Shown here one piece after another: positions 19,049 through 28,146 of a stretch of DNA of 64,000 nt. Origin of the DNA: Marinomonas polaris DSM 16579. GTDB lineage: Bacteria; Pseudomonadota; Gammaproteobacteria; Pseudomonadales; Marinomonadaceae. The notes under the pieces were generated by a model. It saw nothing but the letters and a program-made list of their open reading frames with translations, was not told the origin of the DNA and ran no database searches. The position numbers and the translations under genes are program-made. Position 1 is the first letter of the stretch, and each line of letters opens with the position of its first letter. The stretch covers positions 1 through 64,000 of the forward strand of contig NZ_FQVF01000016.1 of the NCBI RefSeq assembly GCF_900129155.1, given 5' to 3'.

Positions 19049-19804
19049 TTAGACAATATCAAGAGACATACGAGCATCTTTAATTACAATTATATCGTTA
19101 TCAAAAATCTCAAGCCTATCCTTAGGAGATAGACAAAAATCTGCAAGGCCATCGATTAACCTTTCATATACCTTAATAATAGTTTCATCACTATCACAAT
19201 TACGCTGCCCATTTCTTGTCTGGTTAATATCAACAAAAATAGAGCTATAAAGAACCTCTCTCATATAGCAGATAGTGTTTCGAATTTGATCGCTATATGA
19301 CAAAAGCTGATCAAAATCTAAAAAATTTTCTCTAAAATTATCAAGATCAGCATATGCAGAGAATTCTACATAATTATTATTTATAAAAATCAAATTATAG
19401 AGCTGAGTCTGCCGATGACAGCTTATATCAAGTTTCCGCTCCAGCTCACTTAACATTTTTAAAAAGAGCTCCCTATGCTTTATACAGTTTTCAAAAGCAT
19501 TTTTTGACTCTGTAGCTGCTATCTGCTTATCAGTTCTCTCTATTTGAGCTGCAGTTTGGGCTGACCGATGATGTGAAGCAACAAGGGCGACGGCTGGAAA
19601 AGTAAGAGCCATGATGGCAATGGGTAACTTCAAACGACTAATAGCATCGTTAATACAATCAGATGTCCAACACGCTTTCATAGACTCAACAGAAAAGAAG
19701 TCATGCAACACAATAAGCCCAGCGACTATAGCGCCAACAGCAAGTGGCGCAAAAAATGCTACTTTAAACCAGCCGAGCTGAGTCAGCGTTTTCCTATGTG
19801 ACAT
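19049..19804 (-). CDS. Unknown two-helix membrane protein
   Basis: I do not recognise this 251-residue protein. Residues about 12-32 and 55-75 are hydrophobic and look like two membrane helices separated by a short loop holding two cysteines. The rest is a hydrophilic, largely helical domain that begins with a likely coiled coil (AAQIERTDKQIAATESKNAFENC). The layout resembles putative phage-abortive or sensor membrane proteins, but no catalytic motif is seen. The DNA looks richer in A+T than its neighbours, and it sits beside toxin-antitoxin genes, which suggests acquired DNA. Confidence 0.6.
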   Translation of the reverse strand: MSHRKTLTQLGWFKVAFFAPLAVGAIVAGLIVLHDFFSVESMKACWTSDCINDAISRLKLPIAIMALTFPAVALVASHHRSAQTAAQIERTDKQIAATESKNAFENCIKHRELFLKMLSELERKLDISCHRQTQLYNLIFINNNYVEFSAYADLDNFRENFLDFDQLLSYSDQIRNTICYMREVLYSSIFVDINQTRNGQRNCDSDETIIKVYERLIDGLADFCLSPKDRLEIFDNDIIVIKDARMSLDIV

Positions 19805-19905
19805 TCAATATCCTTGCTTCGTATATAAACCTAAAAGCATCCAACCCCATCCTATCTTCTCTTTGCTCTTTAACTTTAGAAAAAAAAGGGCAAGTAGCTA
19901 GCCAA

Positions 19906-20208
19906 CTAAGCAATCACTTCTATACCCTTACGCTCCACAAGAGAAAGCATTTTCAGCGCAGCGCCTCTAGGTTTGCTTTCACCCTGTTCCCATTTTTTAA
20001 CCAGCTTGTCGCTGACGTTAAGGTATTGAGCAAAAACAGGTTGTGAGAGGTTGTTGGCAAGTCTTAGTTTTTTGACTTGCTCAGGTGTGAAGTCATGAAT
20101 GGAGGTTAAGCATAAGGTATCAAACTGACGCATGGTGGTTTTATCAATCGCACCCGCTTTTTTAAGACCTTTGGCTGTCTTATGAACAGACTTTAAAATA
20201 TCACTCAT
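19906..20208 (-). CDS. XRE-type antitoxin-like regulator (HigA/NadS-like), orphan
   Basis: The 100-residue protein has a C-terminal helix-turn-helix (LRLANNLSQPVFAQYLNVSDKLVKKWEQGESKPRG, about residues 46-80) in the pattern of HigA-2/NadS antitoxins. Normally such a gene follows a RelE/HigB toxin on the same strand. Here the upstream neighbour is hicB, 32 bases away, and no RelE-type frame is visible. It may be an orphan left after toxin loss, or may act as an extra regulator of hicAB. Confidence 0.75.
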   Translation of the reverse strand: MSDILKSVHKTAKGLKKAGAIDKTTMRQFDTLCLTSIHDFTPEQVKKLRLANNLSQPVFAQYLNVSDKLVKKWEQGESKPRGAALKMLSLVERKGIEVIA

Positions 20209-20240
20209 GACTACATATCCTTCGTTTTGCCAAAAAAAGA

Positions 20241-20645
20241 TTAGGTTAACTGTAGCACTTTCTTAGATGCTTCAGCCAAAAATCCTGAACGTGATTTGTA
20301 TTTTGGATTCGCGGCCACCATTTTGTCGATTTTGGTAATCAGCAAATGCGGTAAGGTCACGTTAATTTTTTCGCTTTTACCAAGCAGTGGAGTGATATCT
20401 ATATTCACCACAGCCCACACGCCACCATCGTAGTCTGGATTATCTTTATGGACTGAGATTGGGCTGGCGGTTGGAATGTCTTCACCGTCTTCTAATAAGA
20501 GTTCAAGGTGAGAAAAGATCGCTTCTTCGGCCATTTCTAGTGCTTCATCAAATGTATCGCCAGCAGAAAAACAGCCGGGCACATCTGGCACAGTCACGCC
20601 ATAACTAACGCCGTTATCGGTATGTAATACAATTGGATATTTCAT
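20241..20645 (-). CDS. hicB: HicB-family antitoxin
   Basis: The 134-residue antitoxin pairs with HicA. The N-terminal partial RNase-H-like fold is clear (MKYPIVLHTDNGVSYGVTVPDVPGCFSAGDT...), and the C-terminus (PHLLITKIDKMVAANPKYKSRSGFLAEAS) looks like a ribbon-helix-helix DNA-binding domain. I start at the ATG at 20645, which has AGAGG upstream. It follows hicA by 31 bases. Confidence 0.9.
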   Translation of the reverse strand: MKYPIVLHTDNGVSYGVTVPDVPGCFSAGDTFDEALEMAEEAIFSHLELLLEDGEDIPTASPISVHKDNPDYDGGVWAVVNIDITPLLGKSEKINVTLPHLLITKIDKMVAANPKYKSRSGFLAEASKKVLQLT

Positions 20646-20676
20646 TATTCGTACCTCTGCTAAAGCCACTAATGAA

Positions 20677-20859
20677 CTAGTTGAGCTGAGCTTGTTTCTT
20701 TATGCTATTAAAAGTGCCAATCGGTAAGTCTTTCTTCGGATGAGGAACCGTCACTGTGCCTTTTTTATTAGGATGCTTAAACTGCACATGACTGCCCTTT
20801 ACTCTAACTTCGTACCATCCATCTTCGACTAGCATTTGGATTACCTCTCGGCTTTTCAT
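20677..20859 (-). CDS. hicA: HicA-family mRNA interferase toxin
   Basis: This 60-residue toxin should cleave mRNA or tmRNA when free of HicB. It shows the double-stranded-RNA-binding-like fold of the family with the catalytic histidine in VKGSHVQFKHPNKKGTVTVP (His24). AAAGGA precedes the start. The hicA-hicB order is the common one. Both genes look intact, so the module is probably functional. Confidence 0.9.
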   Translation of the reverse strand: MKSREVIQMLVEDGWYEVRVKGSHVQFKHPNKKGTVTVPHPKKDLPIGTFNSIKKQAQLN

Positions 20860-20998
20860 ATAAATCCTTTCGCTGTTCCTTTCCTTAGGATTAATAACAA
20901 TAACCCTGACAACTCCTGAAAACCAATTGCTTTTCTTTATAACTCCAATAACTCTATAGATAAATAGCTATTACTTTGTGAACATGTAAAGGCCGCAA

Positions 20999-21039
20999 TA
21001 AAAAAAACAAAACCCCTCTTACCATGGGCAAGCGGGGTT
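20999..21039 (-). terminator. Rho-independent terminator of the 21065 EamA gene
   Basis: AACCCC and GGGGTT arms (21011-21016, 21034-21039), extended inward by an imperfect stem, are followed on the minus strand by TTGTTTTTTT. It lies 26 bases beyond the stop. Confidence 0.75.
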
Positions 21040-21064
21040 ATCAGTTCTGAGGTGATAAAACAAA

Positions 21065-22021
21065 CTACCGCTTTTTAAAGATCCCACTCGCGATGACAAC
21101 ACCAACGCTGACGAAGATGAGTCCGGCGATGGAGTAACCTTCTAAGTGTTCGCCAAGTACCGGGATGGCGATGAGCGCGGCGAGTACTGGGGTGAAGGCG
21201 CCGATGGCGGCCATGTTTTCTGCGCCGAGTTTTTGGATAGCGTAGCCGTAGGAGAATCCAGTCATCAGGCCGACGAGTAGGCTTTGCACGAGAATTTGCC
21301 CTGCCAACATATCCCAAGAGGCGTCGGCTAAACCGCTGGAGGTCAGTCCCGTTGCCCATAATAAAGCCAGAGCAATCAAGGACACCAAGCCCATCAACGC
21401 CGTTGATACCAAAGGCGGTAAGCCAGCGATTCTTAAACTCACGGTATATACAGCCCAAAAGAAGCTAGCGGCAAGCAGTAATAAATCGCCTTTCCATGTA
21501 TTTTCTGGCGCTGTGAGTAGTGACAAGCTGAGTAAAACAAGCACGCCAATACTGACTAAGCTCAAGCCAATCTTGCGTTCACGGCTGACTTTTTCTTGAT
21601 AGAAAAGTACCGCCAACAAGGTCACAAAAAAAGGAAAGGCTCCAAGAATCAATAAACCTGCGTGAGACGCCGGAGCGTATTTCAAACCTGTGGCGCTTAG
21701 GTAGAAAAAAGGTAAGCCTGCACCACAGACAATACCTAACAAAAGTATCGGGGAAACGGCTTTCACTTGTGCTCTAGCGCGCCATAAGAAAGGAAACAGT
21801 AATAATGCTGGCGGAGAAAATCGCAGGATACCCAAATCGAAAGCAGTCAAAGTATTAGTCATACCGGCGCGCATACTGACCAACCAAGATGCCCAAATCA
21901 AGATACTCACGAACGCTGCTAATAAACCAAGGCGAAAGCCCCAACCTGTGGCGTATTGTTTGTATTTTGGTGGTTCTTGAGCGGATATTGATGATGTGTG
22001 TTGTGTCACTGTTTGGGGCAT
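21065..22021 (-). CDS. EamA/DMT-family transporter
   Basis: About 318 residues with ten hydrophobic segments in two EamA repeats (LGLLAAFVSILIWASWLVSMRAG... and GDLLLLAASFFWAVYTVSL...). I use the ATG at 22021, because the upstream in-frame GTG lies within the GAGGTGG ribosome binding site. It is divergent from an Lrp-type gene, which probably controls it; such pairs often export amino acids. Substrate unknown. Confidence 0.85.
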   Translation of the reverse strand: MPQTVTQHTSSISAQEPPKYKQYATGWGFRLGLLAAFVSILIWASWLVSMRAGMTNTLTAFDLGILRFSPPALLLFPFLWRARAQVKAVSPILLLGIVCGAGLPFFYLSATGLKYAPASHAGLLILGAFPFFVTLLAVLFYQEKVSRERKIGLSLVSIGVLVLLSLSLLTAPENTWKGDLLLLAASFFWAVYTVSLRIAGLPPLVSTALMGLVSLIALALLWATGLTSSGLADASWDMLAGQILVQSLLVGLMTGFSYGYAIQKLGAENMAAIGAFTPVLAALIAIPVLGEHLEGYSIAGLIFVSVGVVIASGIFKKR

Positions 22022-22157
22022 AACCACCTCGCGGGAAATCGATGGCCCTATTATCTGCTCTCATCCGCGAGCATGTCCTTGCTATTTACCCTCAAGAAAG
22101 GCTACTTTTTAGCATATAACACCCAATTCAATCCTAAAAATTACTAAGTGTGCCAAT

Positions 22158-22619
22158 ATGAATAAAACAGACCTAGATATTCTCTCCCATTTGCAATCCG
22201 ATGGACGTCTTACTAACGTGGCATTGGCGGAGGAAATCCACTTATCGCCCTCGCCTTGTTTACGCCGCGTTAAGCAATTGGAAGACTCTGGTGTGATCGA
22301 GGGTTATCACGCTCGCATTGATCGTCAAAAGGCAGGATTTTCCATGACAGTGTTTGTGGAAGTCCGTTTAAAGAGCCATGCTGGCGACAAACATATCGTG
22401 TTTGAGAATGCGATTTTAGAGATGGAAGACATCATCAGCGCACATCTTGTCTCCGGCATTGCAGATTATCGTTTAGAAGTAGTCGCGGTGGATCTACAAG
22501 ATTACGAGCGAATCCTAAAAGCCCTTCAGTCTTTGCCTCATGTAAAAGACATTCAAAGCCATTTTGCTATTCGATCAGTAAAAACTGCTGCGCCATTGCC
22601 GTTAAAAAGAATGTCGTAA
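22158..22619 (+). CDS. Lrp/AsnC-family transcriptional regulator
   Basis: The 153-residue protein has the N-terminal helix-turn-helix (LDILSHLQSDGRLTNVALAEEIHLSPSPCLRRVKQLEDSGVIEGY) and the C-terminal RAM ligand-binding domain (about residues 65-140). Members respond to amino acids. The gene is divergent from the 21065 transporter across a 136-base gap, so that exporter is its likely target. Confidence 0.92.
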   Translation: MNKTDLDILSHLQSDGRLTNVALAEEIHLSPSPCLRRVKQLEDSGVIEGYHARIDRQKAGFSMTVFVEVRLKSHAGDKHIVFENAILEMEDIISAHLVSGIADYRLEVVAVDLQDYERILKALQSLPHVKDIQSHFAIRSVKTAAPLPLKRMS

Positions 22620-22644
22620 GCTCTTATCTCAAACTCTAAACGAA

Positions 22645-22676
22645 AAAAACCGCTTATCTTTCGATAAACGGTTTAG
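22645..22676. terminator. Bidirectional terminator between Lrp and MCP genes
   Basis: AAACCG(C)TTATC pairs with GATAA(A)CGGTTT around TTTC. On the minus strand it is followed by seven T residues, so it best serves the MCP gene, and it lies in the convergent gap. Confidence 0.8.
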
Positions 22677-22696
22677 ATTTACGATACACGGTAGAG

Positions 22697-24310
22697 CTAA
22701 ACTTTAAAGCTACCGACTTGCTGATCCAGTGTTTTATACAACTTAGTAATGTCTTTGGACTGCTGTTGAATAAGGTCCGATACCGACTGAACAGAGTCCG
22801 TTTGGTCTTTCAAAGACACCATATTGCGGTTGATGTCATTGGAAACAATAGATTGCTCTTGAGTCGCCTGCGCTGTCTGGGCAGCCATGTCTTGAACTTT
22901 TGCAAATGATGCCTGTATACCATTAAATATTTTAGTTACTTCACCAAAGTTAGTAACCGTAGACTCCGCATTGTCACGACTGTTTTGAATCGCTTTAGAG
23001 GATTCCGTTACATTAATTTTTAACTGTTCAATCATGCCTTCAATTTCATTGGTACTGTCTTGAGTTCGCGTTGCTAAGGTACGAACCTCATCGGCGACCA
23101 CTGCGAAACCACGACCTTGCTCGCCAGCACGGGCTGCTTCTATCGCTGCGTTCAATGCTAGCAAGTTGGTTTGTTCTGCAATATTGCGAATCACTTCCAA
23201 AACAGAAGCGATACTTTCTGAACTCTTTTGTAGCTCACCAGAACGGCCAAGGGCAACTTCTATATCAGCCACTAGCGTCGTAATAGCATGTTGGGATTTA
23301 TTTACTGCAGCCATTCCATTTTGCGTCAAACTATTAGAATTCTTCGCTTCGTCTGCGGTATCACGAGCTACCGTCGCCATTTGTTGATTGGACATATCCA
23401 TTTGATGGCCTGCACTAACTATGGAAGCCGAAGCATTCGCTAGTGCGGTCGTAATTCCAGACGTCTGTTTTGCAACATTATTAAGCTGACCAGTCATTTC
23501 ACCTAGCGCATCGGATTGTTTATGAATACTACCAATAATACCTCTGAGACGATCGACAAAACCGTTAAATTCATTAGCAAGATCCCCCAATTCATCTTTA
23601 GTAGAAAATTCGATACGTTGAGTTAAATCGCCGTCGCCTTCAGAAATTTCACGAATACGCTGTCCTAAATAACGCACTTGGTGAGCCAAGGTTTTAGGTG
23701 TTTTATAACTGAACCAAGCGGCAATAAGCAAACCTACAACAACAATAACAATGGCAACTTTTTCAAACGCTTTTTCTTCTTCTATTATGGTTTTTTTAGA
23801 CATTTCTGCATGGTTATTTACCGCTTCGCCCGCTTTATCGAGGATGCCTCTAAGAGCACTAAAGTCTGCATTAGCTTTTTGCTCAGCAGCTGTAAAAGTG
23901 GGAGCATTTTTATCTAATGCAACAAAGGCGTTGGAAGAGTTTAACCAAGTAGTAAAGGCTTTATCAAAGTCACCAAGTGACTTATAAATCTGAGGTTCTG
24001 CAGACAAGTACTGACGGAATAAATTAAAACGATCTTTTACTTGTTGAGCATTTTCAACACGATCCTTTTCTTCGTCATCAAGCTTGCCCACACCAACCAC
24101 AATACGCTGCTCAGCAAGCTTAGCTTGATAAAGATCTCGGTCCGCATTCAGAATAACTGCTGAAGCCTTTCCATAAGAATCTGCCTGTGCATTAAGAGCA
24201 CCGCTTAGCTGATTCACGATATACACCATTGAAGCTAAGGCCACAATAAAGGTAATACTCATCACAAGAACGGGTAAAGAGCTTTTCACCCTGATGGAAT
24301 TAAAACGCAT
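22697..24310 (-). CDS. Methyl-accepting chemotaxis protein
   Basis: The 537-residue receptor has a membrane helix near residues 12-35, a helical periplasmic domain of about 150 residues with a possible four-helix-bundle sensor, and a second helix around 185 ([16 protein letters not shown]). A HAMP domain follows, then the cytoplasmic signalling tip with the invariant [33 protein letters not shown] start at the ATG at 24310, which has AGGAG upstream. No C-terminal CheR pentapeptide is seen. Ligand unknown. Confidence 0.93.
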   Translation of the reverse strand: MRFNSIRVKSSLPVLVMSITFIVALASMVYIVNQLSGALNAQADSYGKASAVILNADRDLYQAKLAEQRIVVGVGKLDDEEKDRVENAQQVKDRFNLFRQYLSAEPQIYKSLGDFDKAFTTWLNSSNAFVALDKNAPTFTAAEQKANADFSALRGILDKAGEAVNNHAEMSKKTIIEEEKAFEKVAIVIVVVGLLIAAWFSYKTPKTLAHQVRYLGQRIREISEGDGDLTQRIEFSTKDELGDLANEFNGFVDRLRGIIGSIHKQSDALGEMTGQLNNVAKQTSGITTALANASASIVSAGHQMDMSNQQMATVARDTADEAKNSNSLTQNGMAAVNKSQHAITTLVADIEVALGRSGELQKSSESIASVLEVIRNIAEQTNLLALNAAIEAARAGEQGRGFAVVADEVRTLATRTQDSTNEIEGMIEQLKINVTESSKAIQNSRDNAESTVTNFGEVTKIFNGIQASFAKVQDMAAQTAQATQEQSIVSNDINRNMVSLKDQTDSVQSVSDLIQQQSKDITKLYKTLDQQVGSFKV

Positions 24311-24664
24311 AATTTTGTCTCCTAACAAAAATTACCGTGTCTACGGCACATGAGGTGATAGTAGAGTGGCTTAGCAGGCTGAATCAATCTGCATTAACAA
24401 TTACCTACATTTATACTGCACTTAATAACTTATAAACACGGTCCTCTTGATCTAGCGCAATAAAACAAAACATGATCTCTAACTGATTGATGAGACTCTA
24501 TTTTCAAATACAAGTATAAAAATATTCAAGAAACATCTCGTGGCTTTTGCCTTTGTCGACAACATCAAGTAAAACAAAGTGAATAAGAGGATAATGATGT
24601 CATTCCAAACATTCGGCATTACAACGAATAAAAGAGTAATAAATGAAAAGAGCAACGCGATAAC
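24311..24664. other. 354-base divergent intergenic region, no gene seen
   Basis: This gap carries the 5' regions of the MCP gene (leftward) and the DUF2868 gene (rightward). I see no small ORF with a ribosome binding site, no clear flagellar sigma-28 promoter and no strong palindrome. Confidence 0.5.
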
Positions 24665-25990
24665 ATGACTTTCCCAACACCCAGTGCCAAACTTGCCCTC
24701 GCAGCTTGGCTAGAAACGCATACCAATTTTCGATTGTCTGCTCACGCAAACGATTTGCCTAGTGCTTTAAAAGAACTAGATACCTCACCTAAATCCATTA
24801 GCTACTTAGCTCAGTTTACGATGCTAAAGCGCTACTTTAATCGTGCGATTTTAGGTTTGCTGCTCGTATCTTTGTTCTTGGGTTTTATGGCAGTGCCACC
24901 AGCTTTTGCAACTGGCCAATCCAATCAAGTGAATATTTTCTGGTTGTTCATTATATTGCTGGGATTTCATGCGCTAAATTTTGTTGTTTGGTTCGTCACC
25001 ATGACGGCCACTATGAAGCAACACACAGAAAGCAAAGGTATATTGTTAAGCCTGCTGATTTTCCTTAACCGAAAAATAAGTAAGCACTCACATATAAACA
25101 CAGATGTGAGCTCTGCTTACATACATTGGCAATGCCCTGCTCATTCTAATAAATGGTTAATCAGCAGTATTTCCCACGGCGCGTGGGGCTGCTATTTGCT
25201 GGCGGGGTGGGTAATGACTCTGCTTTTGCTACTGACCAATCAGGTCAACTTTGTCTGGGAAACCACGCTATTAAGCGACGATGCTTTTATTCAACTGACG
25301 CAAACCTTAAGCATTATTCCTCAGTGGTTTGGTATTTCTCTACCTAATCAATTGGATATTCTCGCCAGCCGCGTCGACCTAATGTCACAAACTGCGGCGA
25401 CAAGACAACATTGGGCGAATTTTCTACTCGCGAGTATTTTCATTTACGGCGTGTTACCAAGGCTGATTTTTACTTTTATTTGTTTGGCTATGTATCACTT
25501 TAAGCGAGCAACACAACCACTCAGCACGCAAGAAAAAATCATTCAAAATCGTTATCGCCAACAGGAAAGCCAGAGTCGAAATATCCTAGATGCGGATCAT
25601 CACAAAAATTCTGCTTCTGCGATGAATACAAACGGAACGAATAATGAGCCTCTTGCCGACAGCGCACTTTCCCAACATTGGGCTTTATTTGAATGGAGTC
25701 ATGCTAAACCAGATTATTTAAGCTCCGCTCGTTCAGTATCCCTATTAAACAGTCGAGAAGAACAAGATAGCTTTTTAGCCTCCTCCAGTAATGAGCCTAT
25801 TTATATTTTGGTCAATGCCGAACAAAGCCCAGATCGTGGCACAAGACGTTTTTTCTCCCGAGTAAGCATGGCTTATCCTTCGTTATTTATGGTGATATCA
25901 AGTGATGATAACGCTAGATTCGTTGAGGATTGGCAGCGACTTGCCAGAGAAACACGCCTTCACTTTACACAACTCAAACAAAAGGACTAA
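24665..25990 (+). CDS. DUF2868 domain membrane protein
   Basis: The 441-residue protein has four or five hydrophobic segments (near residues 58-80, 90-115, 165-190 and 255-280) separated by soluble stretches. Its C-terminal part (from about residue 330) is soluble and contains an EPIYILVNAEQSPDRGTRRFFSRV motif. The fold and arrangement fit DUF2868, which I know as a partner of DUF3482 GTPases. It ends 3 bases before the GTPase gene, so the two are co-translated and likely act as a membrane complex. The function is unknown. Confidence 0.7.
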   Translation: MTFPTPSAKLALAAWLETHTNFRLSAHANDLPSALKELDTSPKSISYLAQFTMLKRYFNRAILGLLLVSLFLGFMAVPPAFATGQSNQVNIFWLFIILLGFHALNFVVWFVTMTATMKQHTESKGILLSLLIFLNRKISKHSHINTDVSSAYIHWQCPAHSNKWLISSISHGAWGCYLLAGWVMTLLLLLTNQVNFVWETTLLSDDAFIQLTQTLSIIPQWFGISLPNQLDILASRVDLMSQTAATRQHWANFLLASIFIYGVLPRLIFTFICLAMYHFKRATQPLSTQEKIIQNRYRQQESQSRNILDADHHKNSASAMNTNGTNNEPLADSALSQHWALFEWSHAKPDYLSSARSVSLLNSREEQDSFLASSSNEPIYILVNAEQSPDRGTRRFFSRVSMAYPSLFMVISSDDNARFVEDWQRLARETRLHFTQLKQKD

Positions 25991-25993
25991 ACC

Positions 25994-27358
25994 GTGTCGA
26001 TTTCCCTTTTGGTCGTTGGCCACGCGAACACAGGTAAAACCTCACTGATCCGTACCTTGTTGCGCAGGCATGATTTTGGTGAAGTGAGTGACAGAGCTGG
26101 AACCACTCGTCACGTGAAAAGTGTGAAGATCAAAATCGGCCAACAATCAGCAATCACCTTAACTGATACACCAGGGTTTGAAGATTCAATTGGCCTTTGG
26201 CAGATTCGCCATTCGGATTCATTCCGTTCCTACCAAGGTGCAGACTGGCTACAGCCATTTTGTGAAAGTCACTTTGCACAAGATGAGTTTGAGCAAGAAG
26301 CGAAGATTCTTAAGCAATTAACCAAGGCCGATATCATTTTATACGTGATAGATATTCGCCAAGCACCACTAGGCAAATATCTAGATGAACTGGCGTTATT
26401 GGCTAGTGCCAATAAACCGATTATTCCTATTTTGAATTTCAGTGCGTCCCCCAGCGCTCACTTAGAAGCTTGGCGTAAAGTCTTGGCCGAACGTCATTTG
26501 CACGCCGTAATAAAATACGACACGGTGGCGTTTTATTTTGAAGACGAAAAACGTTTATATCAAAGTATTCAGAGCCTGATGCCGGAAGACTACGACGCTA
26601 TCAAGCATCTTATTGCATCCCGAGAAGAAGCCGCTCAATTACGCCGTACAATGGCTACGAATCAATTAGCCGAGTTGATACTAAAAGCTGCCAGTACTCG
26701 CATTGAATGCTCAAGCTATCCACCAAAGCCCAGCGAATCCTCCGCTTTCGAAGATAAGATACGCGCACTGGAAAGTCGATATATCGCAGGATTACTGCGT
26801 CTTTATGAGTTCCAAGAAGAAGACTTAAAAGCCACGCCACTGGCGATTAAAAATGACCGCTGGCAGCAAGATATATTCGATACCGATACGTTAAAAGAAT
26901 GGGGAATAGAAACCAGTACTAGCGCACTCACTGGTGCAGCGATTGGAGCAGGAATTGATGTCATGTCGGCAGGGTTAACATTGGGCACAGCTACGACAAT
27001 TGGCGCTATTTTAGGTGCTACTTGGAAAACTGGCCAACATTACAAAGACACCTTAAAAAGCAAATTTACCAAACGCTATTATCTATGCCTTGATAAAGCC
27101 ACGCTGACACTGCTGTGTCTTCGAGGTTTAACGGCTATTCACCATTTACATCAACGTGGACATGCTTCTCAACAAGCTTACGAGCTAGCTAATCAAGCCC
27201 AAGACGATGAACTAATTGAGCAGATAAAACCTTATTGGAAACACGCTCAGCAACACCCTGAATGGGAAACTCAAACCTTGCAAGATTCCCATTCAAGTAA
27301 ATTAGGCTTACAAAAAGTACTAGAAAAAGCACTTAACTCGGATAAGAGATCAGACTAG
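25994..27358 (+). CDS. GTPase with DUF3482 domain
   Basis: The 454-residue protein starts with an Era/TrmE-type G domain: P-loop GHANTGKTSL (residues 8-17), DRAGTTRHV (switch I), DTPGFED (switch II) and, in the G4 position, NFSA instead of the usual NKxD. The C-terminal DUF3482 part has a short glycine-rich hydrophobic segment (GAAIGAGIDVMSAGLTLGTATTIGAILGATW) that could insert into membrane. The start codon is GTG with AAGGA upstream. It is coupled to the DUF2868 gene. Its last four bases overlap the convergent plsC gene (shared CTAG). Confidence 0.85.
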   Translation: MSISLLVVGHANTGKTSLIRTLLRRHDFGEVSDRAGTTRHVKSVKIKIGQQSAITLTDTPGFEDSIGLWQIRHSDSFRSYQGADWLQPFCESHFAQDEFEQEAKILKQLTKADIILYVIDIRQAPLGKYLDELALLASANKPIIPILNFSASPSAHLEAWRKVLAERHLHAVIKYDTVAFYFEDEKRLYQSIQSLMPEDYDAIKHLIASREEAAQLRRTMATNQLAELILKAASTRIECSSYPPKPSESSAFEDKIRALESRYIAGLLRLYEFQEEDLKATPLAIKNDRWQQDIFDTDTLKEWGIETSTSALTGAAIGAGIDVMSAGLTLGTATTIGAILGATWKTGQHYKDTLKSKFTKRYYLCLDKATLTLLCLRGLTAIHHLHQRGHASQQAYELANQAQDDELIEQIKPYWKHAQQHPEWETQTLQDSHSSKLGLQKVLEKALNSDKRSD

Positions 27359-28083
27359 CTTTGTTGATTATTAAGAAGTTCCTGATCTAAACGCAGTTGT
27401 GTCTCACGCATCTGCTTCTCACAAGATTCTAACAGGGTAATGACATCAGTTTCATGTAACCCTGTTGTATCTATTGGTGGCAGCATCTCAACGATCACTT
27501 TACCATTATTCCAACGATTCAAATCAATTTGTTCATGAGTGCTACTGCAAACAACGGGCACAACGGGAACACCGGCTTGAACAGCTGCATGAAAAGCGCC
27601 TCGTTTAAAGGGTAACCAGCCACGTCCGCGACTGCGTGTACCTTCAGGAAACATCCATATAGATAAACCAGTTTTTTTCATGCTAGCGGCGATCTGATCA
27701 ATGGTGGCAATCGCTTTTTTACGATTTTCTCGGTTAATCAAGAAATTACCACTGGCCCAATACAAAGCGCCAAAGAAAGGAATCCAACGTAAGCTAGTTT
27801 TACCAACCGTCACCACGCCTTTGGGAACAACCACGGCTAAGGTAAACAAGTCGAAATTATTTTGATGATTCGCCACGTAAACGGCTTGAGGAATATTTTT
27901 TGAGGATTCAGCGACTCTACCTTCGACCGATAAACCAAACAGAGGACCAACTTGAGCAAATACACGACCTAAATAATACACACGGTTTTTTGACCATAAA
28001 GTCAGCAGACAAAACACAATGCCCAGCAGTGTCACGCCTACAATCAACAAGAATAGCAATGTCATCCGTATCAAAAGCAACAT
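27355..28083 (-). CDS. plsC: 1-acyl-sn-glycerol-3-phosphate acyltransferase
   Basis: PlsC acylates lysophosphatidate at the inner membrane. The 242-residue protein has an N-terminal membrane helix and the family motifs NHQNNFD (HX4D catalytic pair), FPEGTRSRGRG and a VPVVPV strand. The stop codon overlaps the stop of the convergent GTPase gene. Length and motifs are typical. Confidence 0.92.
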   Translation of the reverse strand: MLLLIRMTLLFLLIVGVTLLGIVFCLLTLWSKNRVYYLGRVFAQVGPLFGLSVEGRVAESSKNIPQAVYVANHQNNFDLFTLAVVVPKGVVTVGKTSLRWIPFFGALYWASGNFLINRENRKKAIATIDQIAASMKKTGLSIWMFPEGTRSRGRGWLPFKRGAFHAAVQAGVPVVPVVCSSTHEQIDLNRWNNGKVIVEMLPPIDTTGLHETDVITLLESCEKQMRETQLRLDQELLNNQQS

Positions 28084-28146
28084 ATTGGATTAAACCTAAC
28101 GTTAATAGCGTTTAAAATTAATTAGTCTCTTATTATAATTTATGGC

